A stretch of DNA of 64,000 nucleotides from Prinsepia uniflora (taxonomy: Eukaryota; Streptophyta; Magnoliopsida; Rosales; Rosaceae), in the NCBI GenBank assembly GCA_032719365.1, contig CM064871.1, forward strand, positions 66,293,483 to 66,357,482. Direction: 5' to 3'. Position 1 is the stretch's first letter, and every line of letters begins with the position of its first letter. Shown piece by piece: positions 32,761 to 44,073 of the stretch. Made by a program: the position numbers and the translations under genes. The notes under the pieces are model-generated. The model was not told the DNA's origin and made no database searches. It saw only the letters and a program-made list of their open reading frames with translations.

Positions 32761-33189
32761 GACATGCTCCCGTCTGACACGAAGTGTCAGACAAGGGATA
32801 ACTCAAATCTAAGCCCGTATCCGTGATCAACCTGAAGGACATTAAAACCATTAAAAGTTGTGAGTGGACGAAAATCAATAAGTTCATAAAACATATTTAT
32901 TAAAAAGTCATTTATGTCCTTCACTAAAAAGTATGCATGCATTCAAAAACCAATAATCAAACCATTTATTTTAATTAAATCATTAGGGCTTTAGCCTAAA
33001 ACTATAAATCCAAGTGGGAACTCAGCCCAAAACCGTTAATCCAAACCATGTGGGTCCCTGCCCAAATCCATTAACACCAAAAAACAAAACATAAATCCAA
33101 TAAATCCGAAATCCAAATACATAATCTAGTAAAGCCATAAATCACAATTCCATCCAATACCATTATGTACTAATTCTCGGCATCCCAGA

Positions 33190-33680
33190 CTTCATGTCAC
33201 GGTCCAAGCTACACATGCTACCCGAGGTCTCAACCCAAGTCAATCTCTGACATCTCAAATGTCTGACGTCCTAGACGTCTAGCAATCCTGCTCCTGAGTC
33301 ACTATACGGTGTGGTCGCTCCGTGTAGTGACCCTTCGCAGGCAATGCGCCGTGACTACTCCATTGTCCCAGACGACTGGAGAAGACAATCCATAAATATA
33401 AGGATGGTATATGGAAAACCATTTCATAAATCATCTCAAACTGTTCAAATGGGCCTACGCCCGGGATTTCCCTAAAACCATCGTAATCCACAAACCCGAT
33501 TTCTCAAATCCAAAACCATTTATCCAAATCCATTTAAGGGTCCTCAACCCGAAATTACATTCATAAAACACAACTGGGCCTCATGCCCGATTTCGTAAAC
33601 TAACTGGGTCCTTGGCCCGATGCCTCATTCAATAAAATGGACTCCAAGTCCGATAGTTCGTAAACCAAATGGGTCTCAAG
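33190..33680 (-). repeat. Phrase array with covarying inverted repeats
   Basis: Contains GACATctcaaATGTC (33249-33263), GACGTcctagACGTC (33265-33279), then units such as GGACTccaAGTCC and TGGGCcta..GCCC in the remainder. The equivalent array of the sister LTR is at 55620-56250. Confidence 0.75.
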
Positions 33681-35050
33681 CCCGATTCCATATTTCCAAA
33701 TCCAAAATTATACCATTGAACCATTATTAAAACCATAAACCTCGATATATGTGCAAATACGAAAAACATCTCGAAATACGTGCAAATATGTAAATCACCA
33801 ATACCACAATCATCAACATAGAAATCACATATGTAAAACATATAAAACAGTTATGCATGCATCACAGTTTAGAAAACAATGTCCACTCACAGGTCGTCCT
33901 ACGCTGCCGCCTCGATATGCGTGCCATAAACCTCCCCTGCTAAATCACCGTCCTCGGAATATCTGAACCTGTCCAAAACACATTCTAAGGTCACTAACAC
34001 TCCCATTAACCTTCCATTAAATCCTTGTAATTTTTCCAGATTTTTAAACGTATTTAAACTCGATCCTAAACCTTCGGACATCCCGAACTATATCAAAATG
34101 ATTTCCGATCGACTCAAAACCAGTTCCAAAATGTTCGTTACATCGAATAGATGAAAACACATGTTGAACATTTCCCCAAAAACGCCCCCACGGGCCGCCC
34201 AAAGGTGCTACTCGTAGAGCTTATGAGCCGGAACACAGTCATCCCTGTCCTCGAGTTGAACCGGGTTCAGGCCGGTCCTCTGCAAGTCTGGTTCAACCGG
34301 ACCGGCGATGCTGGTTCTCGCTCAATCTTCCATTTTTTTTTCAGTCCTTCCAATCCCTATCTCTTCGTCTAATTGCCTAGGTTCGATCTACAATCTCAAA
34401 ATCATGAAACCAAGGCTAGAAATTACCTTCCCGAACATCGATCAAACGACCCATATTCCTTCACCGTGCATCCCTGATTCCGGCCACCATCTTCCTTGTT
34501 TTTTTATCCCAAACAGCCTCTGGGACCTCCATAAACAACTTCCAATCGTCAAAACCACTCAACAAACAATAAATCTCAACCTACCATTTCTGAATTCCAA
34601 CAGGGGCCTTACGGGTTCTTACTTTCTCTCGTCGTCGTGGACACCACTGTGGCAATCATCACGGTCGTCTCGACTTCAGGAGCATCATCCACACCTCCCA
34701 AACATTTGACAGCCATCAAAACCCAATCTACCAGTTTGAACCCAAAAACAGAGTTCGGGTTTTACTCTCGAACTTCCACCACCTTCCACGACAGTCCACC
34801 CCGACATCCTCAACATCAACGACTCAATCCCCTCTCTCACTCTCATTCATACACAAACACCTGTGGATGAAGTTTGAAGGATTTATGGTGCGGGTTGGGT
34901 TGTGGTGCTGTGTGTGTGTTTAGTTTTAGGAAGAAAGTGGGAATGATGATCAAACGGGAGGGAGAGAGAGATGAGTGAATAAAATATTAAAATAATAAAA
35001 ATTCATGCAATCAGAAGTGATATTCATTTTTTAGGGGAGACGACCAATGG

Positions 35051-35081
35051 GATGAGTGACACTTGTCACTTGTCACTCATC
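35051..35081. promoter_or_regulatory. Conserved LTR palindrome, extended form
   Basis: GATGAGTGACA, then ACTTGTC repeated, then TGTCACTCATC. The central 8 bp are duplicated relative to 4525-4548. Confidence 0.45.
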
Positions 35082-35429
35082 CAAGGGCCCCACACTACAA
35101 TATATGCAGACCAGATTTAAGTAATATTTAATTCGAATCTCGAGACGTTAATTAACCCGATTTTGATCCCGTAACCATAACTTCCACGTTCGACGTCCGA
35201 TTTTGATGTGTCATCTGTCTACGGAATCGTGACGTCCTGATTTACATCACGGCCATCGGTTCTCGTACGTTTGACTCCCCGAGTCAAAAGTCAACATTTT
35301 ACCCAATTTTATGGGCAAAACGATCATTTTACACCGTCCGTCCGATTTCTCTCGATTAATTCCTGATTAATCATACTAAATCCATAATTAATTAATATTA
35401 AATCTCAATATTTGGGATGGGTCATTACA

Positions 35430-35855
35430 TATTATTTCTATTTGTTAATAATATTATTTGTCTGTCTTATTTTTTTTCACGAAGTTCATTAATATCCTAA
35501 ATTCTTAATGAAGGTGATGTAATTAATCAGAATGATGATGATGTAATAATCAGAATGATGAAATGGAAGGTCGTGAATATGTTGAAAGAGAAATAAGCAA
35601 GAAAAAAATGACATAGAGGACAGCGAATTAGATGGAAAAAAAAACATATGACATAGATGACAACAAATCTTTTAAAAGTATAACAAATATTTCAAAATCA
35701 TAAGAAATCAATAACACAAATCATTTAAAATACATATGAAAACAACTTGAAATAAAAAAAAAAGTTTTTTCAATCTATTGAACTCATCAGATTTGAAATC
35801 TATTAAAATCTATTAAAAGCCAAATTGATCATGCACCCCCTAACTTTTGATGGAA
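35430..35855 (+). repeat. Tandem duplication, unit 1, second part
   Basis: Follows the TATTA duplication and matches 42121-42530 (TTGTTAATAATATTATTTG, TTAATGAAGGTGATG, GATCATGCACCCCCTAAC). It ends where unit 2 begins (TCTTCAATTT). Confidence 0.85.
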
Positions 35856-35909
35856 TCTTCAATTTTTGTTGTTGTTTAGTTGGGTTTTACTAGTACTTGC
35901 CACCACTTC
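35856..35909 (+). repeat. Tandem duplication, unit 2, start
   Basis: Matches 22455-22508. It is cut at ACTTC by the LTR insertion that follows. Confidence 0.85.
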
Positions 35910-38661
35910 TGTAACGATCCGGACAGTCGAAAAAGGAAAATTTGGAAAATTTGAAGAAATTTGAAGAAAATGACGATTTTGCTCCTGGAATCGGGCGAAC
36001 GATTGACTTTTGGTTTGAGTGGTCAAATGGACTTTGACCAATGACTGTGAAGTAGTTCTGGACGTCACGAATTCATAGACAGGTGGCACGTCCGATTCCG
36101 ACATTCGAGGAGAAAGTTATGATGTTCGGAAGTTCAAGGGTAATTCGATAATTTGGTCAAGAAGGGGAAATTTATTGATTTTTCAAACGACATGGACTTT
36201 TCACGTAATTCAAAGACCTTTGGGAAGGTCTCGAGATGCTGAGTCTGTAGATAGTCGACACGCGTCAATCGGAGTTCGGATGACCAAGTTACGGGTTTAG
36301 AAGTGTGAAGGGCATTTTCGTAAATTGTCAAAGTAGGGGAAAAATGGTAATTGAACCATTGAAGAAGGAATGGGACGGTGATGCGCTGATTCAGCCATGG
36401 TGATGCCACCAAATGACATCTGTCATTCTCTAAAATCAGATTAGTGGCATTAGAGAGCATGTGTAGTGGTGAGAAACTTAAACTATGAGTCAGTGTATTT
36501 GGTAGAAATGCACAGTGAAAAAAAAGAATTGAAACTGCGTGGTGCTGTTGGAAATGAAAAACAGAGACCAGAGGAAACAAATGTTGTCTGATCGACTCCC
36601 CCACAACCCATTGAGAGAAAGTGAGAACTGGAAAGGAATTAAGGAAGGAAGAGCAGAGTTTTGAGATTGAGAGAGGAAGAAAAGTGATGAAAATGGTGAG
36701 AGGAGAGTTCAAAATCCGAAACGGGTTCTTGAGAGAGTGAGAATTTGATTTCGAAATTGTAGGCCAGCCCAAGGCAAATTAAGGCTTCATCGAGTTCTCT
36801 GGGATCAATTCAAGTCGATCCAGTGCAAGAAGGAAGAAAGTTGATACTGTTTTGGCTTCGAAAGGACTTGGTGACAGAGAGGAAAATCGAGCTTTGAGTC
36901 GTGTTAATGGGGGTAAGTTTTTGTGAAATTGGTTACAAAATCATCCTTAGAGTAAGCCTACGATGCTCCCTAACTAGTTAATTGAAGAAATAAGTGACTG
37001 TTCGATGAACTGGGACGATAAACTTTCATTAGAAGCTTGAATTCAATTAAGATAGTTTGAGGTAGTTACGACTGAAATTAATGTTACAGACCCTTAATTA
37101 AGTTGATTGCGACGTTATGTGAAGGTTCAATTGAAGAAAACAAGTTGATATTGGCAGGAATTGAATCGGGTCGAACACGCGGGTCGCAGACCCATTTTAC
37201 AGAGGAGTCGGGTGAGGAAGACGACTGTGCAGGTACTGTAGCAGGTGCGAGAGCCTCACGCGCAGCCGCTTGCGGTGGCGCGTGGGGGCCCATGAAGGGG
37301 AATTTCGAGGTGAGGTCAACATGAATTTTGTTCTATGCAATATAACGAACATTTTAACATTGGGTTTGAGTTAATCGGACACCGTTTTGATATTGTTTCG
37401 AGGGTCCAAAAGTTTATGTTACGTTTTTAATTAATATTTAATTCCCGAAAAATTATGGGAAATTAGTATGATGTTATTCGAGTCCTTAGTGGCCCTGAAA
37501 AATGATTTTGAACAGGATTCGAGATTCCTGAAAAATGTCGAAAATTACGGAAACATGTGCAACTCGAGAAGCGAGCGATATGGACGGTGTGTGAGTGGAC
37601 TTTGTTTTCTAAACTTCAATGCATCCATAATTGTTTTCTATGCTTTATAATTATAATTCATATGCTTATGCTTATGGTAATTACGATTTCGGTATTTATA
37701 CGTATTTCGATATGCAATACGCGATTGCATGTATTTCGAGGTTATGGTTTCTCCTATGTTTTCATGATGGTTTAATGAATAATTTTATATGATTTGTGTG
37801 TATCATGTTTTGATGATGTTTTGATTATGATTGTAAGTATGATTTAGGGTTTTGACACGTATTTCGGGATTATTACGGATGTGCACGTTTTACGAGATTT
37901 CGAGTGTGTTGTGATTTGACCGTGGTTGGGTGATTTGAATTGCGTATTTTAAATATGATTTGATTTCAACGATTTAAAACGGACTTTGGGAAAAGTGATT
38001 TCAGGCTTGATGCCCAGTTCATAAAAGTGGCTTTGGTGAACGAAATTTCGGGTTTCGGAAACTTGAAAGTGGATTTCCGGATTTAAGTTCGGAATGATGG
38101 TTCCGGATGCCGGCTTACGGAATCATTATTGCGAATTCGGATTCGGGAATGAATGATGGATATGATTGGGGATTTGGATGTGAAATTCGGACATGAGTTC
38201 CATTTCGATTAAGTGTGATCTCGGATTTGACTTGGGAAATTGGTTTACGATGGATTCTGGATTCGTTGTGATTTACAAATGGTTTTAGGTTTAAAGACCC
38301 GGTACTATTGTTGGATGATGTTTTGGGTTTAAAGACCCGGTTGATTGATGACGGGGGAGGGCCCTTGATTGACATGTTTGAGTTTAAAGACTCGGTTATT
38401 ATGATATCCCACGAGGCCTATTGATTATGCTTTGAGTTCAAAGACTCGTTGATATCCCAGGAAGGCCTGATTATGCGCATGGTTTTGAGTTTAAAGACTC
38501 GGGCGCACTTGAGATCCAGCAGATTGATTAACTTGTGAATTGCTGTTGATTTCTGATGTTTTTCGGATGTGTTGGGCAGTGGCCCGGTTTATATGACTTG
38601 ATGGATTTTTGGGTTACGTCCTGTACTTGGATTTGATTTATGATTTTGGGTTGAGGCCCCG

Positions 38662-41582
38662 TGTAACGACCCGTCCCTGGAGTCGGGATTAGCAAAGTGA
38701 TTAGTGACGGATTAGCTACGTTAATCGGTGGTTAGGTGGTTACTTTTGGACCTTGGGTGTAGAAGGACGATTTTGCCCTTGGTTTGGGTAAATTGTCGAC
38801 TTTTAGTTTGGATGATCAATTGGGCATTGACCGATGACTATGACGTAGTTTGGGACGTCACGAATTCGTAGACAGGTGGCACGCCCAATTCCGACATCCG
38901 AGGAGGAAGTTATGGTGTTCGGAAGGTTGAGGGCATTACCGTAATTTGGTTAAAATAGGGGAAAAGTTGACTTTTCGTATGACAGAGTTTTTACACGTAG
39001 ACCGAGGATCATTAGGTAGATCTCGTCATCCTGAGTTCAACGACAGGCGGCATGCTTTCATCGGACGTCGGACGAGCGAGATACGGGTCTAGAACGTGAG
39101 GGGTAAAACCGTAAAATTGAACAAGAGGGGCATTTTGGTCTTTTTGCACATTGGGAATTGTGCAAACCGGATTGGGACAAGTGTATAGCAATTGTTGGAT
39201 ATTTTGAGTTTGGGACCATGGGCTTGTGACACGTGCCCTATGTCTAGTGGGTTCTAGTTTGTGCACGGGTTCAATTAAATTGGATTGTTCGAGTGTGTAG
39301 CCGTGTTTTGCGAGAGGGAAAACAGTGACTGGGCAGAGAGGAGAGTCGATCGAATTGCAGGGAAGTGTGAGGCCTTGTGACCTGGTGAGAGTGAGTAGAG
39401 ATTAAGTGAGAACTGATGAGTGAGTTTGAGTGAGACTTTCGTAAGGAAAACTTGTGGGTGTGCGGGTTAAGTTTTCAGGAAAACATAGAAGAATCGAGGT
39501 GGTGGTGTTGCTGTGTTCAATCAAACCGTTCAAATTCAGAGTGGGTGAGTGATCAGAAGGCAGAGACGAGACGTTGGACGGGCTAGGATACGGCGGCGTT
39601 CAAGGCAGCGCACAGACAAGTGAGGTTTCTCTGTTTCCTCTATTTTGCCGTTTTGATTCAGAGTTTAAGTCGGGAAGGTTGGGACTGAGTCGAAGGATTC
39701 TGTGGGTTCTACTAGGTTTAGGCAGTCCCTATGAACCTCCATTTGTGAAGCCGTGACGGGGGATTACGTGGGTGGTCGGAAGGAGAAACAGGGGTTTTCG
39801 GGTGGTTCCTATTTCGAGTTTGGGAGACAGGTTAGAGGTCGTGTTGTGGTGTTTTGTTTAGGGGAATAGATTACATAGACCAGGACGAAGCTATAGGAAT
39901 CGAAAGGACTGAAATCGGATAGGAAATAAGGGAGAACCGATCACGCCGGTTCGGTTCAGTTGAACCGGTTGGCCAGAGGTTGAAGATGACCCTGTGTGCA
40001 GGCGCGTGAGGCCCACGCGCAACCACTGTGGGCGGCGCGTGGGGGCACGTGGTGGCTTTTCTGGGGAAACTTCCAACATAGGTTTTGGTCGAGTCGATGT
40101 AACGAATCTTTTGGGACAAGTTTCGGAACGATCGGACGTTGTTTCGGGTTAGTTCTGCGGGATCGAAGATTTAGGGTTCCGTTTAAAGTACGCTTAGAAG
40201 TTCGGGAAATTTATGGGACTTGAGTAGGACTTTTGTGAAGTAGTTAGTAACCTCATTGTGGACTTTGGACAGGTTCGAGAAAGCCGAGGATAGCGGGATG
40301 GCCGGGGACGGTGTAAGTGCGCACGTATCGAGGCGACGTCGGAATGGTTTGTGAGTGGACTTTGCTTTCTAACTCTTGATGCATGCATATATGTTTTCTA
40401 TACGTTATTCTATGATTGGAATTATGATTTTGATGGTTTACGATTTTTGCACGTTTTTCGAGGAAGTTACGGAATTACACGTTTTACGAGATTTCAAATG
40501 ATCTTGTGTTTTGAGCATGGTTTTAATGATTTGATTTCGGGATTTTGAATATGATTTGATTTCAAGGTTTTGAAATGGATTTTAGAAAAAAGTGATTTCG
40601 GGCTTAGAGCCCAGCTCTTGTGATTTCAGAAAGGCTGTTTTGGATTTGGTTTTCGAGGTTTGGAAAGGAAGTTTGGATTTGGGTTCGGGACAGTGGTTCC
40701 GGATGCAGGCTTACGGAATCATTGTTGCTGATTCGGAAATGGATTTTCTGTGGTTTTCACTGTTGAATGAAAAATGGTTTTGGGTTTAAAGACCCGGAAA
40801 AAGAAGAGAAAACCCCACTGGATTTAGTTTTGAGTTTAAAGACTCGGATTGATTGACGGGGGGGAGGGCTCTGGATTGATATGTTTTGAGTTTAAAGACT
40901 CGGATATGATACCCCCCGAGGCCTGTGATTGTGTTTTGAGTTTAAAGACTCGGATATCCCGGGAAGGCCTGGCTAATTGCGCATTGTGTTTTGAGTTTAA
41001 AGACTCGGGCGCACTTGAGATCCAGTAAACTTATATGATTGATGCTTTTCACTGGTTTTCTGGTGTTTTGGGCAATGGCCCGGATGAAGTGGATTTGACG
41101 AGTTTTGGGACTGAGTTCCCGAATTTGAAATTGAATTGTGATTTGAGGCTGAGGCCTGGAAGATACGAGTTTTCAAATGGTTTCATGGATGGTTTTTGAT
41201 TTGAGTGGTTTTATAACATGAATTTGATATGCATGCATTAGTTTTTGCGTGGAGGGTATAAATGTAATTGTTTTATTGAACTGTTTTCTAAATTATACTT
41301 TATTTTTGTCCACTCACAGTCTTTTCGTGTTTTCAATACCCTCCAGGTTGTTACGGCGCGGGCTGTCGGTCGAGAGAGAGGAGACATCACACGTACGATC
41401 CACAGTAGACTCTGCGCACTCTAGGAAGTTCGAAAGTTTTTGGACGGTCGGATCGAGAATCCCTTGTCCGACTTACGTGTCACATGAAGGTTGGACGTCA
41501 GTTTAGCCTTCGTGTCATGCGTAAGTTAAACGGGATCGGGATTTAGCCCTTAATCCCGAGGGATTAGGGGTGGGTCCTGACA
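38662..41582 (+). mobile_element. Solo LTR nested in the LTR at 35910 (TSD CCCCG)
   Basis: 2921 bp, from TGTAACGACCC to GGTCCTGACA, flanked by CCCCG at 38657-38661 and 41583-41587. It has the standard landmarks: GTGAGTGGAC near 40352, ATGCATGCAT at 40380, phrase array 40600-41110, ATGCATGCAT at 41231, GTCCACTCACAG near 41309. No coding. Confidence 0.93.
40600..41110 (+). repeat. Phrase array (GAGT-TTAAAG-ACTC / GGGT-TTAAAG-ACCC)
   Basis: GGGT/ACCC arms at 40782-40795 and GAGT/ACTC arms at 40832-40845 and three later units share the same TTAAAG loop. Other units are GGGCTtagAGCCC and GGGCaatGGCCC, with AGGCtgaGGCCT just beyond near 41150. Confidence 0.8.
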
Positions 41583-41976
41583 CCCCGTGTTATGATTTTC
41601 GGGCTAAGGCCCGGGATTTGAGAAAAATAAAATGATTATGATTGTCATATGCGGTTTCTTGTTTGGAAATGAAATGGATTATAAAATGATTTCCGAATGC
41701 ATGCATTGGTTTTACGTGGAGGGTAGAATGCCTTTTCTGTGACATGCTTTAGAACTGATTTATTTTCGTCCACTCACACCTTTTGTGTTTTTATTGACCC
41801 TCCAGGTCGTGGGGCAATAATCGAGGCTATTCGAGAGGTGGAGGCATGAGTGGGCACATGTATGATTATCCCTTGTTTGGCAAGTGCTGAGGGTAAATTG
41901 GGAACTTCAGTCGACTTGCCAGACAGGAGCAGGACCGGGCACGGTTATCAATGTCCCTTCGGGGATGGTCCTGTCA

Positions 41977-42535
41977 ACTTCACTATTTGTATTAAATAAT
42001 TGTAATGTCACACCCTACCATCGGTTTATTGCTTTAAATTGTAGAAATGAATGAATCTCAACCATGCCAAATAATATATGCAGTATTTGATAACAATTGT
42101 AATATTTTTGTGTGATATTATTTTTGTTTGTTAATAATATTATTTGTTTGTCTTATTTTTTTCTCAGGTAGTTCATTAATATCCTAAATTCTTAATGAAG
42201 GTGATGTAATTAATCAGAATGATGAAATGGAAGGTCATGAATATATTGAAAGAGAAATAAGAAACAATGAGGAAGAAAAAAAAATGACATGGAGGACAAC
42301 GAATTAGATGGAAAAAAAAAACAGATAACATAGAGAACAACAAATCTTTTAAAAGCATAACAAATATTTCAAAACCATAACAAATCAATAAACAAATCAT
42401 TTAAAATTTATATGAAAACACCTTGAAATAAAAAAAAGTTTTTTAAATCAGTTGAAACTCATCAGATTTGAAACCCATTAAAATCTATGAAAAACCAAAT
42501 TGATCATACACCCCCTAACTTTTGATGGATTATTT
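41977..42535 (+). repeat. Tandem duplication, unit 2, remainder
   Basis: Continues 22504-22647 and then 35430-35850 without interruption. TATTA at 42116-42120 is the undisturbed site of the LTR at 22648. It ends near the CACCCCCTAAC terminus at 42503-42517. Confidence 0.85.
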
Positions 42536-43200
42536 TAAAAAAAAAAATTTAGGTGTATTCAATCAAAATTATAACCCATTATAAGCAATTGATATTAATA
42601 AAAAAATCCAATGGTTTAAGCTTCCGATGAAATTATTTTAGCACATTTCCTTGTTTTTACGTACAATAATTTAAGGAAATTGTAATTAAAATATACATAT
42701 TAAGTATCGATCATGTCTTTTTTCATAATCAAACTCGAAATCTCCCACTACACAAACAAGCAAAGAAATATCAATAAATAGTACTAACACATTACATAAC
42801 CATACACTTGTATACCAGATATATATATATATATATACACATTGTCATAATATGATTTATGTTTTCCTTTTATAAATAAGTTTGAATATAAGTGTGTGAT
42901 AATATTAAATTGTTCCATGTTTCGATTTTCTTTTCGCTTTATTGAAAATTTTAACTTTTATCGCAATTCACAAACTCAATCTCTAGTTGTATAGAATGTG
43001 TAATATAAATGAAGATTTTAAGACGACACTCATGGTTATTCTTGGTGTAATCGAAGAAAGTTATGAATTCAAATTGTTATTGAATTAATATTGTTACACA
43101 ATGTAGTAATGGTTGCTGAATTAGTTTAACACAAAAATAACAAGACATTTTCCCACCAAATTAGTTGTTTCCTGAAATCACAACAAGGACATCATCTTCT
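42536..43200. other. AT-rich intergenic DNA
   Basis: No gene seen. An (AT)n microsatellite lies at 42819-42837. A further Harbinger-like end (TTAGGTGTATTCAATC) near 42550 suggests another remnant. Confidence 0.5.
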
Positions 43201-43349
43201 TCCTCAAACTACGCGTGGTAAGAGGGACAAAAAGGGAATTTACAATTTTCAAAACCCACCGACTCTTGGATTAACCCTGACCCAGCAAGGCAGCAACATG
43301 TTGAGAGAAGCGGAAGCTGAGAGTTTGAATCGTTGGAATAACATCCATG

Positions 43350-44073
43350 AATTGAATCGAAGCGTGGGTTGGGTTGGGTTGGGGTAGGAATTAACACAAT
43401 TGTTTGGTTGGTTTCCGAATTTCTGACGTTTCCGATTCTCCCGCTAATTTCGTTTACCGATTTTATCGGTCACCCGGTCGTGATATGCAAAGCTATATGT
43501 AAGCTCTCACACACCCTTCTCTTTTTCTCTCTCCGTCTCTGTGCCTTTTGAATCTCCTATTGGCTGGCTGCCTAGCTACCTAATCTTTCTCTTTCTCTGT
43601 CCTAACATTTCAGACGTTTGGATTGCATGTTTCTTTAAACTCTCTGTTTCATTTCCTCTTCTGGGTAAGTTCAAGTTTCTACCTTTTTCTTTTTTAATCT
43701 ATTTTTTCAATGATAACAATGAAGGGTATGTATCATTTTCAGTATTATATTTATTTGTGTTAGGTTGCTGGTTGCCCCTTTCCTCTGTTTGCTTCCATTC
43801 TCAAAAGGGTTTTTGTTACATTTTGTTTTTGAATCTCCGGTTATTCAATTCTCCCTTGATTGTTGTGTTATGTTTATAAATTTGCGAACTTGTGGGAAGT
43901 ACATGGTTCATATTCATATCTTGCTGAATTGTATGGGTTAGAATATTGAGTGTGGTGGGTAGATTTTGAATTTTTGACGGAGGCGTGTGTGAATTTTTTA
44001 TAGGCCTTTTCAATATTTTGGGACTGTCAAAGAGGGGGATTCAAGAGCAAGGTTGTCCGGTTTAAGGTGCAGG
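43350..44073 (+). other. Probable leader / 5' UTR region of the MADS-box gene
   Basis: A pyrimidine-rich CTTTTTCTCTCTCCGTCTCTG stretch near 43525 (here shown in part) resembles a plant leader. TCTGG|GTAAGTTC near 43663 and GTGCAG|GATGGG just before the ATG are plausible splice sites of a 5' UTR intron. The transcription start is not visible. Confidence 0.4.

Larger units (their letters stand above)
22648..35429 (-). mobile_element. Solo LTR, reverse, split by the full-length retrotransposon (TSD TATTA)
   Basis: The left piece 22648-22694 starts TGACACGACC; the right piece 32766-35429 ends GGGTCATTACA. TATTA stands on both sides (22643-22647 and 35430-35434). The LTR itself is about 2.71 kb and matches the one at 55192-58156 (TGACACGACC start, AGCAATCCTGCTCC, phrase array). 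There is no internal domain of its own. It contains the phrase array at 33190-33680 and the extended palindrome at 35051-35081. Confidence 0.92.
35910..41976 (+). mobile_element. Solo LTR, forward, with nested solo LTR (TSD ACTTC)
   Basis: It starts TGTAACGATCC and ends GGTCCTGTCA. ACTTC flanks it at 35905-35909 and 41977-41981. Without the nested LTR it is about 3.14 kb. The 3' part (ACTTGCCAGACAGGAGCAGGACCGGG) matches the LTR ending at 61193, so both belong to one family. The TTTAAAG phrase array lies at 38285-38510. No internal domain. Confidence 0.92.

Noticed and set aside
19652..42517. Perfect Harbinger TSD (TTA/TAA) around the whole unit
   Set aside because: TTA on the left and TAA on the right are not a direct repeat, and the internal tandem duplication confuses which right end is original.
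43541..43879. Hydrophobic 112-codon frame upstream of the MADS gene
   Set aside because: Lies in the T-rich leader and presumed 5' UTR intron. Translation of T-rich DNA gives Phe/Leu by chance.
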